From Acetivibrio sp964564015 (GTDB lineage: Bacteria; Bacillota; Clostridia; Acetivibrionales; Acetivibrionaceae): DNA of 64,000 bases. The notes below the pieces were generated by a model, which did not search any database, was not told the DNA's origin, and saw only the letters and a list, made by a program, of their open reading frames with translations. The stretch spans positions 38,648 to 102,647 of the forward strand of contig CAZLZR010000007.1 of NCBI GenBank assembly GCA_964564015.1. Reading direction: 5' to 3'. Made by a program: the position numbers and the translations under genes. Shown one piece after another: positions 43,861-52,581 of this stretch (position 1 is the first letter of the stretch; every line of letters begins with the position of its first letter).

Positions 43861-44913
43861 ATGAACCTATACCTGCTGCTAGACGTTTTTATTGCCTTTA
43901 TAGTTGAAATGTTTATAGGGAATCCTCAGTGGATGCCTCATCCTGTAAAATTCATCAAATGGTTGGCAAAAATCTTCGAGAAGGTTTTCAGAAAAATTTT
44001 CGGTTCGGTTTCTAATAAAAAGATTAAGGCTATGGGAGATGATTTTGTTCATAGTGGAGTAATGAGTAATAGAAATGAAAAAGTGGCAGGTATATATTTT
44101 ACGATCATTATGTGTTTGCTGATTACAGCAATTGTGTCAGCTGTGACATTGGCGGCTTATTTCGTACACCCTATTGCATATCATGTGGTAAACATATATT
44201 TTATTTATTCGGCTTTTGCGGCAAGGTCAATTGCAGCAGAAGGCATTAAAGTACTTGATGCCATAAAGGACAGGGATGTGTTCAGAGCGGGAAATATTCT
44301 TGCTTCAATTGTGGGAAGAAAAATAGAACACCTTGATGAACAGGATATAATAAGGGGGACTGTTGAAGTAACAGCTGAGAATACATCTGAACTTGTGATT
44401 TCACCTATATTTTATGTGGTTCTTGGTTCAATATTTGGGGCAGGTGCTCCGTTGGTGTATTTGTATAAAACCATCAATACCCTCAATACAATGAAAGAAT
44501 ATAAAACCGAGAATAATAAACGTTTCAGATGGGCCTGTTCAAAAATCAATGATTTTCTAAACTACATTCCGGCCAGGATTACCGGGCTATTGTTTGTTGC
44601 AGGTGCCTTGGTTACAGGGAAGGATTCATCCGGTAGTAGGGCAATAATGAATAGGGATAAGAGAAAGCATTTCAGTCCGAATTCCGGTTATCCTGAGGCA
44701 GCTGTTGCAGGAGCACTTGGAATCAGGTTGGGTGGTTCGGGTTTGTATTTTGGAGATATTGTAGAAAAGCCCATTATTGGGGATGACAAAAGAAGCGCAG
44801 AGATGAGGGACATATCCGATACAATCAACATGATGTATGCGGCTGGTATTATAGGTTTAATTTGTTTTAGTGTGGTTTATTTACTTGTTTTTGTTGCTTT
44901 TCAGTTTATCTAG
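43861..44913 (+). CDS. cbiB: Adenosylcobinamide-phosphate synthase
   Basis: 350-aa membrane protein of the CbiB/CobD family that attaches aminopropanol phosphate to adenosylcobyric acid. About five membrane helices. Signature segments include IGNPQWMPHPVKFIKWL, EGIKVLDAIKDRD, RGTVEVTAENTSE and NSGYPEAAVAGALGIRLGG. First gene of cbiB-cobU-cobS-cobC, the nucleotide-loop half of the cobalamin pathway. No corrin-ring genes are in view, so the cell makes the ring elsewhere in the genome or salvages cobinamide. Confidence 0.94.
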   Translation: MNLYLLLDVFIAFIVEMFIGNPQWMPHPVKFIKWLAKIFEKVFRKIFGSVSNKKIKAMGDDFVHSGVMSNRNEKVAGIYFTIIMCLLITAIVSAVTLAAYFVHPIAYHVVNIYFIYSAFAARSIAAEGIKVLDAIKDRDVFRAGNILASIVGRKIEHLDEQDIIRGTVEVTAENTSELVISPIFYVVLGSIFGAGAPLVYLYKTINTLNTMKEYKTENNKRFRWACSKINDFLNYIPARITGLLFVAGALVTGKDSSGSRAIMNRDKRKHFSPNSGYPEAAVAGALGIRLGGSGLYFGDIVEKPIIGDDKRSAEMRDISDTINMMYAAGIIGLICFSVVYLLVFVAFQFI

Positions 44914-44934
44914 GACAAAAAGGGGTTATTTTTA

Positions 44935-45492
44935 ATGGGAAGGCTAATTGTTGTAACCGGTGGTGCAAGAAGTGGTAAAAGTACTTTTGCAGAAAAGCTT
45001 GCAAAAGATAGTAAAGACGAAGTGATATATATAGCTACTTCCATACCGTTTGATGATGAAATGAAAATACGTATAAAAAAGCATGTTGAGCAAAGACCAA
45101 AGGAATGGAAGACCATTGAGGCTTATCGTGATATAGATCAACAACTTGAAAATGAAAAAAATGAAAATATAGTTTTTTTGCTAGACTGTGTCACAATAAT
45201 GATAACCAATATTATGCTGGAAATACAAGTGGATTGGGATAATGCTCGGGATGAGGAAATGGAAAAGGTTGAGGAAGTTGTGAAGTTACAGATTAATAAG
45301 ATCTTAAAAACTGCTGAGAAAAAGGATGCAGTTTTTATTATGGTAACAAATGAGGTGGGCATGGGTATTGTCCCGGAAAATAGATTGACAAGGGTTTTCA
45401 GGGATATCGCAGGCAGGATGAATCAAATTCTTGCAGGGGCTGCGGATGAAGTATACTTATGTGTATCTGGAATACCGGTGAAAATAAAATAG
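44935..45492 (+). CDS. cobU: Adenosylcobinamide kinase / guanylyltransferase
   Basis: 185 aa. Bifunctional CobU that phosphorylates adenosylcobinamide and transfers GMP to it. P-loop GGARSGKSTFAEKLA at about 7-21, Walker-B-like LLDCVTI near 82, and NEVGMGIVPENRL near 142. Starts 21 bp after cbiB with AAAGGGG. Normal length. Confidence 0.94.
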   Translation: MGRLIVVTGGARSGKSTFAEKLAKDSKDEVIYIATSIPFDDEMKIRIKKHVEQRPKEWKTIEAYRDIDQQLENEKNENIVFLLDCVTIMITNIMLEIQVDWDNARDEEMEKVEEVVKLQINKILKTAEKKDAVFIMVTNEVGMGIVPENRLTRVFRDIAGRMNQILAGAADEVYLCVSGIPVKIK

Positions 45493-45558
45493 AATTATAG
45501 ATTTAAATAATACTTGAATGCAATTGTGCTTATGCAATGTAAACATGGGAGAATAAAA

Positions 45559-46314
45559 GTGAAAATTTTAAAAAGATTCATTATTATGGTTCAATTCTTT
45601 ACTTCAATACCTATTCCTGTAAATATTGATTGTGACGAAAAGGATTATGGTGAAGGATTGGTATTTGCTCCAGTGGTGGGTTTGATTTTAGGCCTTATAC
45701 TCTGTCTTGTCTATAAGCTGTTAAGTTCCATATTCTCAGTAAATATATCTTCAGCCTTTCTGATTATTGCCTATATTGTATTAACCGGAGGCCTTCATAT
45801 GGATGGGTTGGGTGATACCTTTGACGGCTTGTTTTCCAACAGACCAAAGGAGCGGATTCTTGAAATAATGAGGGACAGCAGAGTTGGAACTAATGCTGTG
45901 TTGGCTCTGATAAGCATTATTATATTAAACTACGCTTTATTAAGCGGAATGGGCACGGATGTTAACATGATGAGGGCACTGGTGCTTTTCCCTGTGGCAG
46001 GAAGGATTGGCTCGCTTTTTGGAGCGGGTATATCCGTTTATGCCAGAAAAAGCGAGGGTTTGGGAAAAAGCTTTATAGACTGTTGTGGGAAAAAGGAAAT
46101 GCTTATAGGTGGAATTCCGACAATTGGAATATTCGTTGCCTTACTTGGGAAAAAAGGATTGATAATGGCTGTTGCCATGATGATAACAGCTGTAATGGTT
46201 ACGAAGATTCTTACTAAAAAAATAAATGGAGCTACAGGGGACATACTTGGAGCTGTCTGTGAATTGAATCAAACAATTTTTTTGCTTCTGTATTACATCT
46301 TGGGGGAGATTTAG
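45559..46314 (+). CDS. cobS: Adenosylcobinamide-GDP ribazoletransferase (cobalamin synthase)
   Basis: 251-aa integral membrane enzyme joining adenosylcobinamide-GDP to alpha-ribazole. GTG 45559 is preferred because GGGAG lies seven bases upstream; the 45514 start has no site. Motifs QFFTSIPIPV, GGLHMDGLGDTFDGLFS and RILEIMRDSRVGT are typical. The stop is directly followed by the cobC ATG, indicating coupling. Confidence 0.94.
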   Translation: MKILKRFIIMVQFFTSIPIPVNIDCDEKDYGEGLVFAPVVGLILGLILCLVYKLLSSIFSVNISSAFLIIAYIVLTGGLHMDGLGDTFDGLFSNRPKERILEIMRDSRVGTNAVLALISIIILNYALLSGMGTDVNMMRALVLFPVAGRIGSLFGAGISVYARKSEGLGKSFIDCCGKKEMLIGGIPTIGIFVALLGKKGLIMAVAMMITAVMVTKILTKKINGATGDILGAVCELNQTIFLLLYYILGEI

Positions 46315-46905
46315 ATGTTAGAATTGATTTTGGTAAGACATGGTGAAACCGATGGCAATATAAGACAAACGTATTTGGGGTGGACTGATTCAGAGCTTAA
46401 TGAAAATGGAATAAGTCAGGTACATCTTCTCAGGGACAGGCTCAAAGACACCAAAATTGACGGTATATTTTCAAGTCCGCTAAAACGTGCCATGGAGACA
46501 GCAAAAATTATAAATGAAAACTTTAAGCTTGATATTAAATACTCTGATGGACTTAAGGAAAGAAATTTTGGGATATGGGATGATCTTACCCATAAAGATT
46601 TGACAAACAGGTATCCTTCCGAGTACAACGAATGGGTGGAGGATTGGATTAAATACCGTATAAGAGATGGTGAAAGTGCTGAAGATGCTTATGACAGGAC
46701 GGCTGCCTTTATTAAGGAAGTTATAAAGTCGGGCATAGAAGGTTCATTAATGATTGTAACTCATCTTGGAACAATCAGGTTTATTCTTGCTTATCTATTA
46801 GGGGTGGGCATAGAAAACTCATGGCGCTTCAGGGTTGGAAATGCCAGCATCACAAGAGTTGAGATCAAAGACGGATACAGTGTGCTGACATTACTTAACG
46901 GTTAG
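46315..46905 (+). CDS. cobC: Histidine phosphatase, probable alpha-ribazole phosphatase
   Basis: 196 aa, phosphoglycerate-mutase superfamily. RHG motif LVRHGETDGN with the phosphohistidine, second half ERNFGIWD, and late His in VTHLGTIRF. The superfamily is broad, but immediate fusion-like spacing to cobS (no gap) supports removal of phosphate from alpha-ribazole phosphate. It ends the cobalamin operon; a family-2 element follows within 7 bp. Confidence 0.85.
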   Translation: MLELILVRHGETDGNIRQTYLGWTDSELNENGISQVHLLRDRLKDTKIDGIFSSPLKRAMETAKIINENFKLDIKYSDGLKERNFGIWDDLTHKDLTNRYPSEYNEWVEDWIKYRIRDGESAEDAYDRTAAFIKEVIKSGIEGSLMIVTHLGTIRFILAYLLGVGIENSWRFRVGNASITRVEIKDGYSVLTLLNG

Positions 46906-46911
46906 TAGTGT

Positions 46912-46949
46912 GGGGTGCATGTTTTTCTTCGCATTTATTTCATGCACCC
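46912..46949 (+). repeat. Promoter-associated intergenic element, family 2, copy A
   Basis: It has a perfect 9-bp inverted repeat, GGGTGCATG (46913-46921) and CATGCACCC (46941-46949), around TTTTTCTTCGCATTTATTT. It ends 16 bp before a TTGACA box. Related copies lie at 34948 and 57381. Confidence 0.75.
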
Positions 46950-46965
46950 AGGAGTGCGAATTTTC

Positions 46966-46994
46966 TTGACATATATAATATCTATCGTTAAAAT
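46966..46994 (+). promoter_or_regulatory. Sigma-A-type promoter of the ECF S-component gene
   Basis: TTGACA (46966-46971), 17-bp spacer, TAAAAT (46989-46994), 43 bp before the GTG start. It gives this gene a promoter of its own behind the cobalamin operon. Confidence 0.75.
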
Positions 46995-47037
46995 ACCAAT
47001 AATACTATATGTGATGCAATTTTAGGGAGGAATTTAT

Positions 47038-47601
47038 GTGGCTGGTTCTGCGGAAAAAGACAGTGTAAAGATAAGACGAATAGTTTTAAACGGTCTTATG
47101 ATTGCATTGGTATTCTTAGTAACTTATTTCACAAAAATACCGGGTCCGGTGGGATATTTTAACCTTGGAGACGTTGTTATAATTATTGCGGCAGTTGTAT
47201 TGGGGAAAAGCAGCGGGTTTATTGCCGGCGCATTTGGATCAGCACTTGCGGATATTCTTGGGGGAGCTGGGTATATTATTTTCGCACCCATTACTTTCCT
47301 TGTAAAAGGTTTGGAAGGTTTCTTGATTGGATATATAGTACATAATCTTGGAAACAAGCTGAAAATAAAGGAAGAAATAACAAGGATAATTTCTATAGTT
47401 TCAGGTTGTGTTTTTATGGTAGTCGGTTATTTTTTGGGGGAAGCATATATCTTAAAGATTTTTAGTCCTGAATTCGGGCTTGCCAGAGCTCTCGTAGATT
47501 TGCCTTTGAACCTGGTTCAGGGTGGAGCAAGCATAGCAGTGGGGTATGTAATAACAACTCAACTTTTGAAGATAAAAGCATTAAAACATATTTTGGACTA
47601 A
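47038..47601 (+). CDS. ECF transporter S component (substrate-binding membrane protein)
   Basis: 187 aa with about six membrane helices (RIVLNGLMIALVFLVTYFTK, FNLGDVVIIIAAVVLG, GFIAGAFGSALADILGG). These features match the riboflavin/ECF-ribofla S-component family. Start GTG 47038 with GGGAGG; the ATG two bases upstream is out of frame. S components capture a vitamin and share an energising EcfA/A'/T module encoded elsewhere. The ligand cannot be read from sequence. Its place after the cobalamin genes makes cobinamide, dimethylbenzimidazole-type bases or another vitamin possible. Confidence 0.82.
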   Translation: MAGSAEKDSVKIRRIVLNGLMIALVFLVTYFTKIPGPVGYFNLGDVVIIIAAVVLGKSSGFIAGAFGSALADILGGAGYIIFAPITFLVKGLEGFLIGYIVHNLGNKLKIKEEITRIISIVSGCVFMVVGYFLGEAYILKIFSPEFGLARALVDLPLNLVQGGASIAVGYVITTQLLKIKALKHILD

Positions 47602-47631
47602 ATTTATTTACATTATGAGAGGTGTATAGCT

Positions 47632-48366
47632 ATGAAAATTACCATACTTGGAAATAACGGACCTTTCCCTTCGGCGGGTGGAGCTTGCTCCGGCTATCTT
47701 CTAACCGAAGGTGACAAGAAAATTTTAATAGATTGTGGCAACGGCGTGTTGTCTAATTTACAGAAGTTTGTAAAAATCGAAGAATTAGATGCCATTATTC
47801 TGACACATTTGCACAGTGACCATATGTCCGATATGATGGTCCTTAGATACGCAGTGCAGATAAAGATGAATAAGGGGCATGCAATTAAGCCTATAGACGT
47901 ATACGCGCCCTCTGAACCCCAGGAAGAATATAGCAGGATTAATATTTCAGGGATTTATAACTTAAAACCTATCACTCCGGAGCTTGTTTTAAATTTCGGT
48001 GAGATGAAGCTGGAATTTATGGAAATGGTACATCCTGTAAAGAGCTATGCTTTGTCGGCAAGTTCTAAAGGCAGGAGGTTCGTATTTTCAGGAGATACTT
48101 CCTGGAATGAAGGGATTATAGAGTTTTCAAAGAATGCTGATCTGGTAATGCTTGATGCCGGTTTGCTTTCAAAAGACAAGAAAAACGATAACGTTCCGCA
48201 CCTTACTGCAAGAGAATGTGGTGTTGTTGCCAGGAAATCTAATGCAGGTAGGCTTTTGCTCACTCATTTCTGGCCGGAAGATGATGTAAAAGATCACCTT
48301 GCCGAGGCTAAGGAGAATTTTCATAATACCGAGGCCGCTGTAATGCTGAAAACTTATGAGGTTTAA
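47632..48366 (+). CDS. Metallo-beta-lactamase-fold hydrolase
   Basis: 244 aa. Zinc motif THLHSDHMSD at about 62-71, further ligands in HPVKSYAL, SGDTSW and LLTHFWPE. It is similar to ribonuclease Z / cyclic-nucleotide-type hydrolases of the superfamily, but shorter and without the RNase Z arm. Substrate unknown. It follows the ECF gene by 30 bp and probably shares its transcript. ATG 47632 has GAGAGGTG. Confidence 0.85.
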   Translation: MKITILGNNGPFPSAGGACSGYLLTEGDKKILIDCGNGVLSNLQKFVKIEELDAIILTHLHSDHMSDMMVLRYAVQIKMNKGHAIKPIDVYAPSEPQEEYSRINISGIYNLKPITPELVLNFGEMKLEFMEMVHPVKSYALSASSKGRRFVFSGDTSWNEGIIEFSKNADLVMLDAGLLSKDKKNDNVPHLTARECGVVARKSNAGRLLLTHFWPEDDVKDHLAEAKENFHNTEAAVMLKTYEV

Positions 48367-48400
48367 AAAAGTGAGCTATTATAATGTAGCTCACTTTTAA
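48367..48400. terminator. Bidirectional terminator
   Basis: 12-bp perfect stem AAAAGTGAGCTA (48367-48378) / TAGCTCACTTTT (48387-48398) between the convergent hydrolase (+) and chemoreceptor (-). Confidence 0.92.
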
Positions 48401-48491
48401 ACTTTAATTATGATAACTTGGATTTGGATGAGTTTAATTCATTTATGGAGTAAATGAAATTGTTTAATAAGTACAATGTTTTTTGATAGTA

Positions 48492-49760
48492 CTACTGGTT
48501 TGCAAGAAGGTATTTATTAAGTTTGCTGTCCAGTTCGCGTACAAGTTCATCCAGGTTGTTTACTGATTTTGTCATTTCAGAAATTGCGACAAGTTCGTGC
48601 TCTGTAGTAGCAGCAACTTGTTGGCTTGCAGCAGCAGTTTCCTGAGATACGGAGGAGATGTTTTCTATTGCTGAAGTAACCTGTATCTTGTCATTCTGCA
48701 TTTTTGAAACAGCCTGATTAACTTCGTTGATCTTTCCTACTATATAAGTTATAGCATTGGCTATATCATTGAAGGCACTGTCTGTTTTGTTAACAGCCAC
48801 ATTCTGATCCTGGGACATCTTTTTCATTAATTCCATTGATTGAATAGCCAGTTGAGATTCTTCCTGAATACTTTGCATCAGCAGGTTTATTTCTTCAGTT
48901 GACTTTCTGCTCTGGTCAGCAAGCTTCCTTACTTCTTCAGCAACAACAGCGAATCCTCTTCCGGCTTCACCAGCTCTTGCTGCTTCAATAGCCGCATTCA
49001 AAGCAAGCAGGTTTGTCTGTTCGGCAATACTTTCAATGGATTCTACAAAGAGTCCTATATCTTTAGTCGTATTAGTCAACTTTTCAATAACTGCAAATAT
49101 TTTTTCTGCGGTGTCATAGTTTTCCTTTGATTTGTTACGCAAAATACTTACAGAATCAAGTCCAACATTATTAAGATCATTTATTTTTTTCGTTTCTTCG
49201 GTTATTCTGCTATAACTTTCATAAACGAAATCAATCTGCTCACTAAGATTATCCACCATTTCAACACCGTGTTGAGCCTGTTGAGCCTGTTCTGACGCAC
49301 CCTTTGCAATGTCATCCATGGTCTTTGAAATATCACCCATTGCAGTTGATGCTTGTTGAGCTGTGGCAGATACGGATTTTGAAGATTCCATTATTGAGCT
49401 TGAAAGGGTATGGAAATTGGTGATCAGATTTTTTATTTCCAGAAGTACATCATTAACACCCTGTGCAACATTTTTCAGCACCTGGTTCTTCGAACAATCA
49501 ACAAGGTGGGAAAAATCACCTTTTTTAATTGAGTTTATATCATTTTCAAAGGATTTGTAACTCTTTTTTGTTCTCATATTAACTAAAAGAAAATAAGTGA
49601 AGCAGACCACAAAGGATGATAAAACCAGAAGTACAGCAGAAATCCAATTGCCGGTTACTACCTTGGCAACAACAGCAAAAATCAGGGTTATAATAACTGG
49701 AAATACAATAACTACGTTTGACTTAAGTACGTTTAGAATTTTGCTAATGGTATTTTTCAT
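48492..49760 (-). CDS. Methyl-accepting chemotaxis protein without an external sensor domain
   Basis: 422 aa. Two adjacent membrane helices (about 15-33 and 38-60) with almost no periplasmic loop, a short HAMP-like stretch, then the cytoplasmic signalling coiled coil (about 110-415). The highly conserved hairpin tip EAARAGEAGRGFAVVAEEVR is intact, so it should engage CheA/CheW. With no ligand domain it probably senses membrane or intracellular cues. Monocistronic; ATG 49760 has GGAGG. Confidence 0.9.
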   Translation of the reverse strand: MKNTISKILNVLKSNVVIVFPVIITLIFAVVAKVVTGNWISAVLLVLSSFVVCFTYFLLVNMRTKKSYKSFENDINSIKKGDFSHLVDCSKNQVLKNVAQGVNDVLLEIKNLITNFHTLSSSIMESSKSVSATAQQASTAMGDISKTMDDIAKGASEQAQQAQHGVEMVDNLSEQIDFVYESYSRITEETKKINDLNNVGLDSVSILRNKSKENYDTAEKIFAVIEKLTNTTKDIGLFVESIESIAEQTNLLALNAAIEAARAGEAGRGFAVVAEEVRKLADQSRKSTEEINLLMQSIQEESQLAIQSMELMKKMSQDQNVAVNKTDSAFNDIANAITYIVGKINEVNQAVSKMQNDKIQVTSAIENISSVSQETAAASQQVAATTEHELVAISEMTKSVNNLDELVRELDSKLNKYLLANQ

Positions 49761-49941
49761 ATTCTTACCTCCAGTATAGATTATGAGAATTGGTCACTGG
49801 CCAAAGATATGCATGTAATATTATTATTATTCGACATAAATACATAAAATCCTCTTTACAAATTAAAGGTATTGCACATTTTTCTTTATATTTAGAATAA
49901 TTTTAAAAATATATTAAAATATATTTTAAATTATAATATTA

Positions 49942-49970
49942 TTGACACGAATTGTATAATTGTATACAAT
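49942..49970 (+). promoter_or_regulatory. Re-citrate synthase promoter with embedded palindromic operator
   Basis: TTGACA (49942-49947), 17-bp spacer, TACAAT (49965-49970). A perfect 12-bp palindrome ATTGTATACAAT (49959-49970) covers the -10 box, with a partial copy ATTGTATAAT just upstream (49951). The TTGTATACAA form is typical of FadR/FCD-type GntR operators, and such a regulator is encoded two genes on. Confidence 0.75.
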
Positions 49971-49973
49971 AAT

Positions 49974-49989
49974 ACCTAAATACTTAGGT
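49974..49989. promoter_or_regulatory. Second inverted repeat near the transcription start
   Basis: ACCTAA (49974-49979) and TTAGGT (49984-49989) separated by 4 bp, just downstream of the -10 box. Possible second operator. Confidence 0.45.
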
Positions 49990-50044
49990 ACGTTAATACA
50001 TATATACAGTTTGGTAAGTTTATTTATATCAAGGGGGTTTCAAA

Positions 50045-51424
50045 ATGATAGAATTCAATAAGAAAACCAATACATTGGAACAAACACAATACAGATATTC
50101 ACTTCAGGATGTTGCCGAACCTAATCTCTACAGGGAAATTTTTAATTATGACGAAATACCCAAATGTGCTTTTAATCATAGACGAGTTCCCATGTTTCCT
50201 GCGGATGAAATATGGATAACCGATACAACATTTAGAGATGGACAGCAATCGAGAGCACCTTATACAGTTGATCAGGTTCTTCACCTGTTTGATCTGCTGC
50301 ATCGCCTTAGCGGACCTAAAGGAATAATAAGGCAGTGCGAATTTTTCCTATATAGTGACAGGGATAAGGAGGCTGTTTACAAGTGCCAGGAGAGAGGTTA
50401 CAAATACCCTGAAGTTACTAGTTGGATAAGGGCTACAAAAAATGATTTTCAGCTTGCCAAGGATATGGGAATGAAGGAGAGCGGAATTTTAGTAAGTTGC
50501 TCTGATTATCATATATTCAAGAAACTTAATATGACAAGAAAACAGGCGCTAGACCATTATATGGGCATAATAAAGAGCGCTATTGAAGTAGGTATTAAGC
50601 CAAGGTGTCATTTTGAGGATATTACCAGAGCTGATTTTTATGGCTTTGTAGTGCCGTTTGCCCTTGAATTAAGGAAACTTTCCGAGGAGAGCGGAATACC
50701 GATTAAAATTAGAGCATGCGATACTTTAGGTTATGGAGTTGCCTACCCTGGTGCTGCATTACCTAGAAGTGTGCCGGGAATTATATACGGTCTCAGGCAT
50801 CATGCAGGTTTTCCAAGTGAGCTTATTGAATGGCATGGTCACAACGACTTTTATAAGGCGGTAAGCAACTCAACTTCTGCATGGTTGTATGGGGCATCGA
50901 GTGTAAACTGTTCATTACTGGGAATTGGAGAAAGAACAGGTAATACACCTTTAGAGGCAATGGTGATAGAGTATGCCCAGCTAAGAGGAACTACAGAGGG
51001 TATGGATACAACTATTATCACTGAAATAGCAGAGTATTATGAAAAGGAAATTGGTTATCATATACCTTCAAGGACACCTTTTGTGGGAAGAAACTTTAAT
51101 GTTACACAGGCAGGTATACATGCTGACGGACTTCTGAAAAATGAAGAAATATATAATATATTTGATACTGCCAAGCTTCTCAACAGACCGGTAGGTGTGG
51201 CAATCAATCAGTCGTCAGGACTTGCAGGTATAGCACATTGGATAAACAGCTATTTCGGATTGGATGGAAGTAAACGGATTGACAAGAGAGATGAAAGAGT
51301 TGTAAAGATAAAAGACTGGGTTGACGAGCAATATAAGGATGGCCGTGTCACTGCTATCGGAGAAAATGAACTCGAAGAAGTTATAAGGAAGATGGCTCCT
51401 GAAATATTTGATCTTGTCCTCTAA
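50045..51424 (+). CDS. Re-citrate synthase (homocitrate/isopropylmalate synthase family)
   Basis: 459 aa. DRE-TIM metallolyase: ITDTTFRDGQQSR (metal and catalytic loop), HFEDITRADFYG, HGHNDFY and a C-terminal GIHADGLLKNEE segment. It condenses oxaloacetate with acetyl-CoA with Re stereochemistry. Length and the insertion YTVDQVLHLFDLLHRLSGPKGIIRQCEFF fit the C. kluyveri-type enzyme described in anaerobes lacking normal citrate synthase. No ordinary citrate synthase is in view, consistent with an incomplete citrate branch toward glutamate. Homocitrate synthase is the main alternative. AAGGGGG precedes the ATG. Confidence 0.87.
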   Translation: MIEFNKKTNTLEQTQYRYSLQDVAEPNLYREIFNYDEIPKCAFNHRRVPMFPADEIWITDTTFRDGQQSRAPYTVDQVLHLFDLLHRLSGPKGIIRQCEFFLYSDRDKEAVYKCQERGYKYPEVTSWIRATKNDFQLAKDMGMKESGILVSCSDYHIFKKLNMTRKQALDHYMGIIKSAIEVGIKPRCHFEDITRADFYGFVVPFALELRKLSEESGIPIKIRACDTLGYGVAYPGAALPRSVPGIIYGLRHHAGFPSELIEWHGHNDFYKAVSNSTSAWLYGASSVNCSLLGIGERTGNTPLEAMVIEYAQLRGTTEGMDTTIITEIAEYYEKEIGYHIPSRTPFVGRNFNVTQAGIHADGLLKNEEIYNIFDTAKLLNRPVGVAINQSSGLAGIAHWINSYFGLDGSKRIDKRDERVVKIKDWVDEQYKDGRVTAIGENELEEVIRKMAPEIFDLVL

Positions 51425-51503
51425 TTGGAAATTTGGTTTAATTTAATTTGAAGTGGCAGTGTCGGTTGTATTATATAGGTGCTTTGCAAAGAGGGAGAGC
51501 GAA

Positions 51504-52196
51504 ATGGCAAGAATTGAACATGTTGATGATGAAAACAACATGAATTCACTAAGAAACAGAGTTTTCAATCATATACAGAATGATATTTTAAATGAAGTGT
51601 ATAAAACGGGAGATAGCCTTACGGAGTCTAAATTGTGCAAAGAACTTGGAGTTAGCAGGACTCCGGTGAGAGAAGCAATAAGGCAGCTTGAGCTTGAAGG
51701 TCTTGTTCAATCCATACCCAATAGAGGTGTTTTTGTTAAGGGGATTTCTGCCAAAGATATTGAAGATATATATACTATTAGAATGATGATCGAAGGTCTG
51801 GCAGCCAGATGGGCGGCTGAAAATATTAATCAGCAGGAACTCAAGGAACTCAAAGAAAATGTTGAACTTGAGGAATTTTACACTATGAAAAATGACACTG
51901 AGCAACTTCTAAAGCTTGACACAAAATTTCACGGAATTATATTCAAGGCCAGTAAGAGCAAAACACTGATGCATGTATTGGGAATATTCCATCATAACGT
52001 CCAAAGAGCCAGAAATGCGTCTTTCTCTGCCCCGAGGAGAGCTAAAAAGGTGCTGGAGGAACATAAGGCTATATTTCAGGCCATATTTGATAGGGATGCG
52101 GACAAAGCAGAGAAGCTTACCACAGAACATGTGAAAAATGCAAGTATCGAATGTCAGACTGCTTACAAGCATTTGATTGAAAGTGAGGGCAAATAA
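51504..52196 (+). CDS. GntR-family (FCD) transcriptional regulator
   Basis: 230 aa from ATG 51504 (AGGGAG site). N-terminal winged helix (about 15-80; TESKLCKELGVSRTPVREAIRQLELEGLV) and a C-terminal FCD effector domain (about 95-225) with likely metal ligands D/H in KLDTKFHGIIF and EHKAIFQAI. FCD proteins respond to carboxylic acids. It follows the Re-citrate synthase by 79 bp. The TTGTATACAA palindrome over that gene's promoter is a plausible operator, giving citrate- or 2-oxoacid-dependent control; inference. Confidence 0.9.
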   Translation: MARIEHVDDENNMNSLRNRVFNHIQNDILNEVYKTGDSLTESKLCKELGVSRTPVREAIRQLELEGLVQSIPNRGVFVKGISAKDIEDIYTIRMMIEGLAARWAAENINQQELKELKENVELEEFYTMKNDTEQLLKLDTKFHGIIFKASKSKTLMHVLGIFHHNVQRARNASFSAPRRAKKVLEEHKAIFQAIFDRDADKAEKLTTEHVKNASIECQTAYKHLIESEGK

Positions 52197-52581
52197 AGCA
52201 GGTGCTGGAATTTGTTTCGCTAACCAGCACCGGTTAAACTCTATGATGTATGAGCTGGAAATATTAATTTGGTTATATAATAAATACTTCAAAAATAACG
52301 GAAATACCGGTAAGCACCGAGGATATCCGTTATTTTTATTTGAGTGAGATAATTTGAGTGAAGATAATTTTGGTTTTGAGGAACAATAGATATATACGAT
52401 GAAATTTATGTTATAATAAAATATCGTAGCGTAGGCAGCAAACAAATCAGTAAGTTTTGATGTGATAAACAGATGAAATATATTCTCAAAGATTGCTTTA
52501 AAATGCATACGCTATAAAAAGGAAAATGAAGAAAATTTTCTTGGAGGAATAGTATAAGTTGATTTGGAATGGAGCTGTAAT
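52197..52581. other. Intergenic region with two hairpins
   Basis: 385 bp. An 8-bp stem GGTGCTGG (52201-52208) / CCAGCACC (52224-52231) follows the GntR stop. A stronger terminator is at 52291-52339. Next is an imperfect direct repeat TTTGAGTGA(A)GATAAT (about 52339-52370), then AT-rich sequence without a recognisable gene or RNA. Confidence 0.55.
52291..52339 (+). terminator. Rho-independent terminator
   Basis: AAAAATAACGGA (52291-52302) pairs perfectly with TCCGTTATTTTT (52326-52337). It ends the citrate synthase/GntR unit. Confidence 0.85.
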
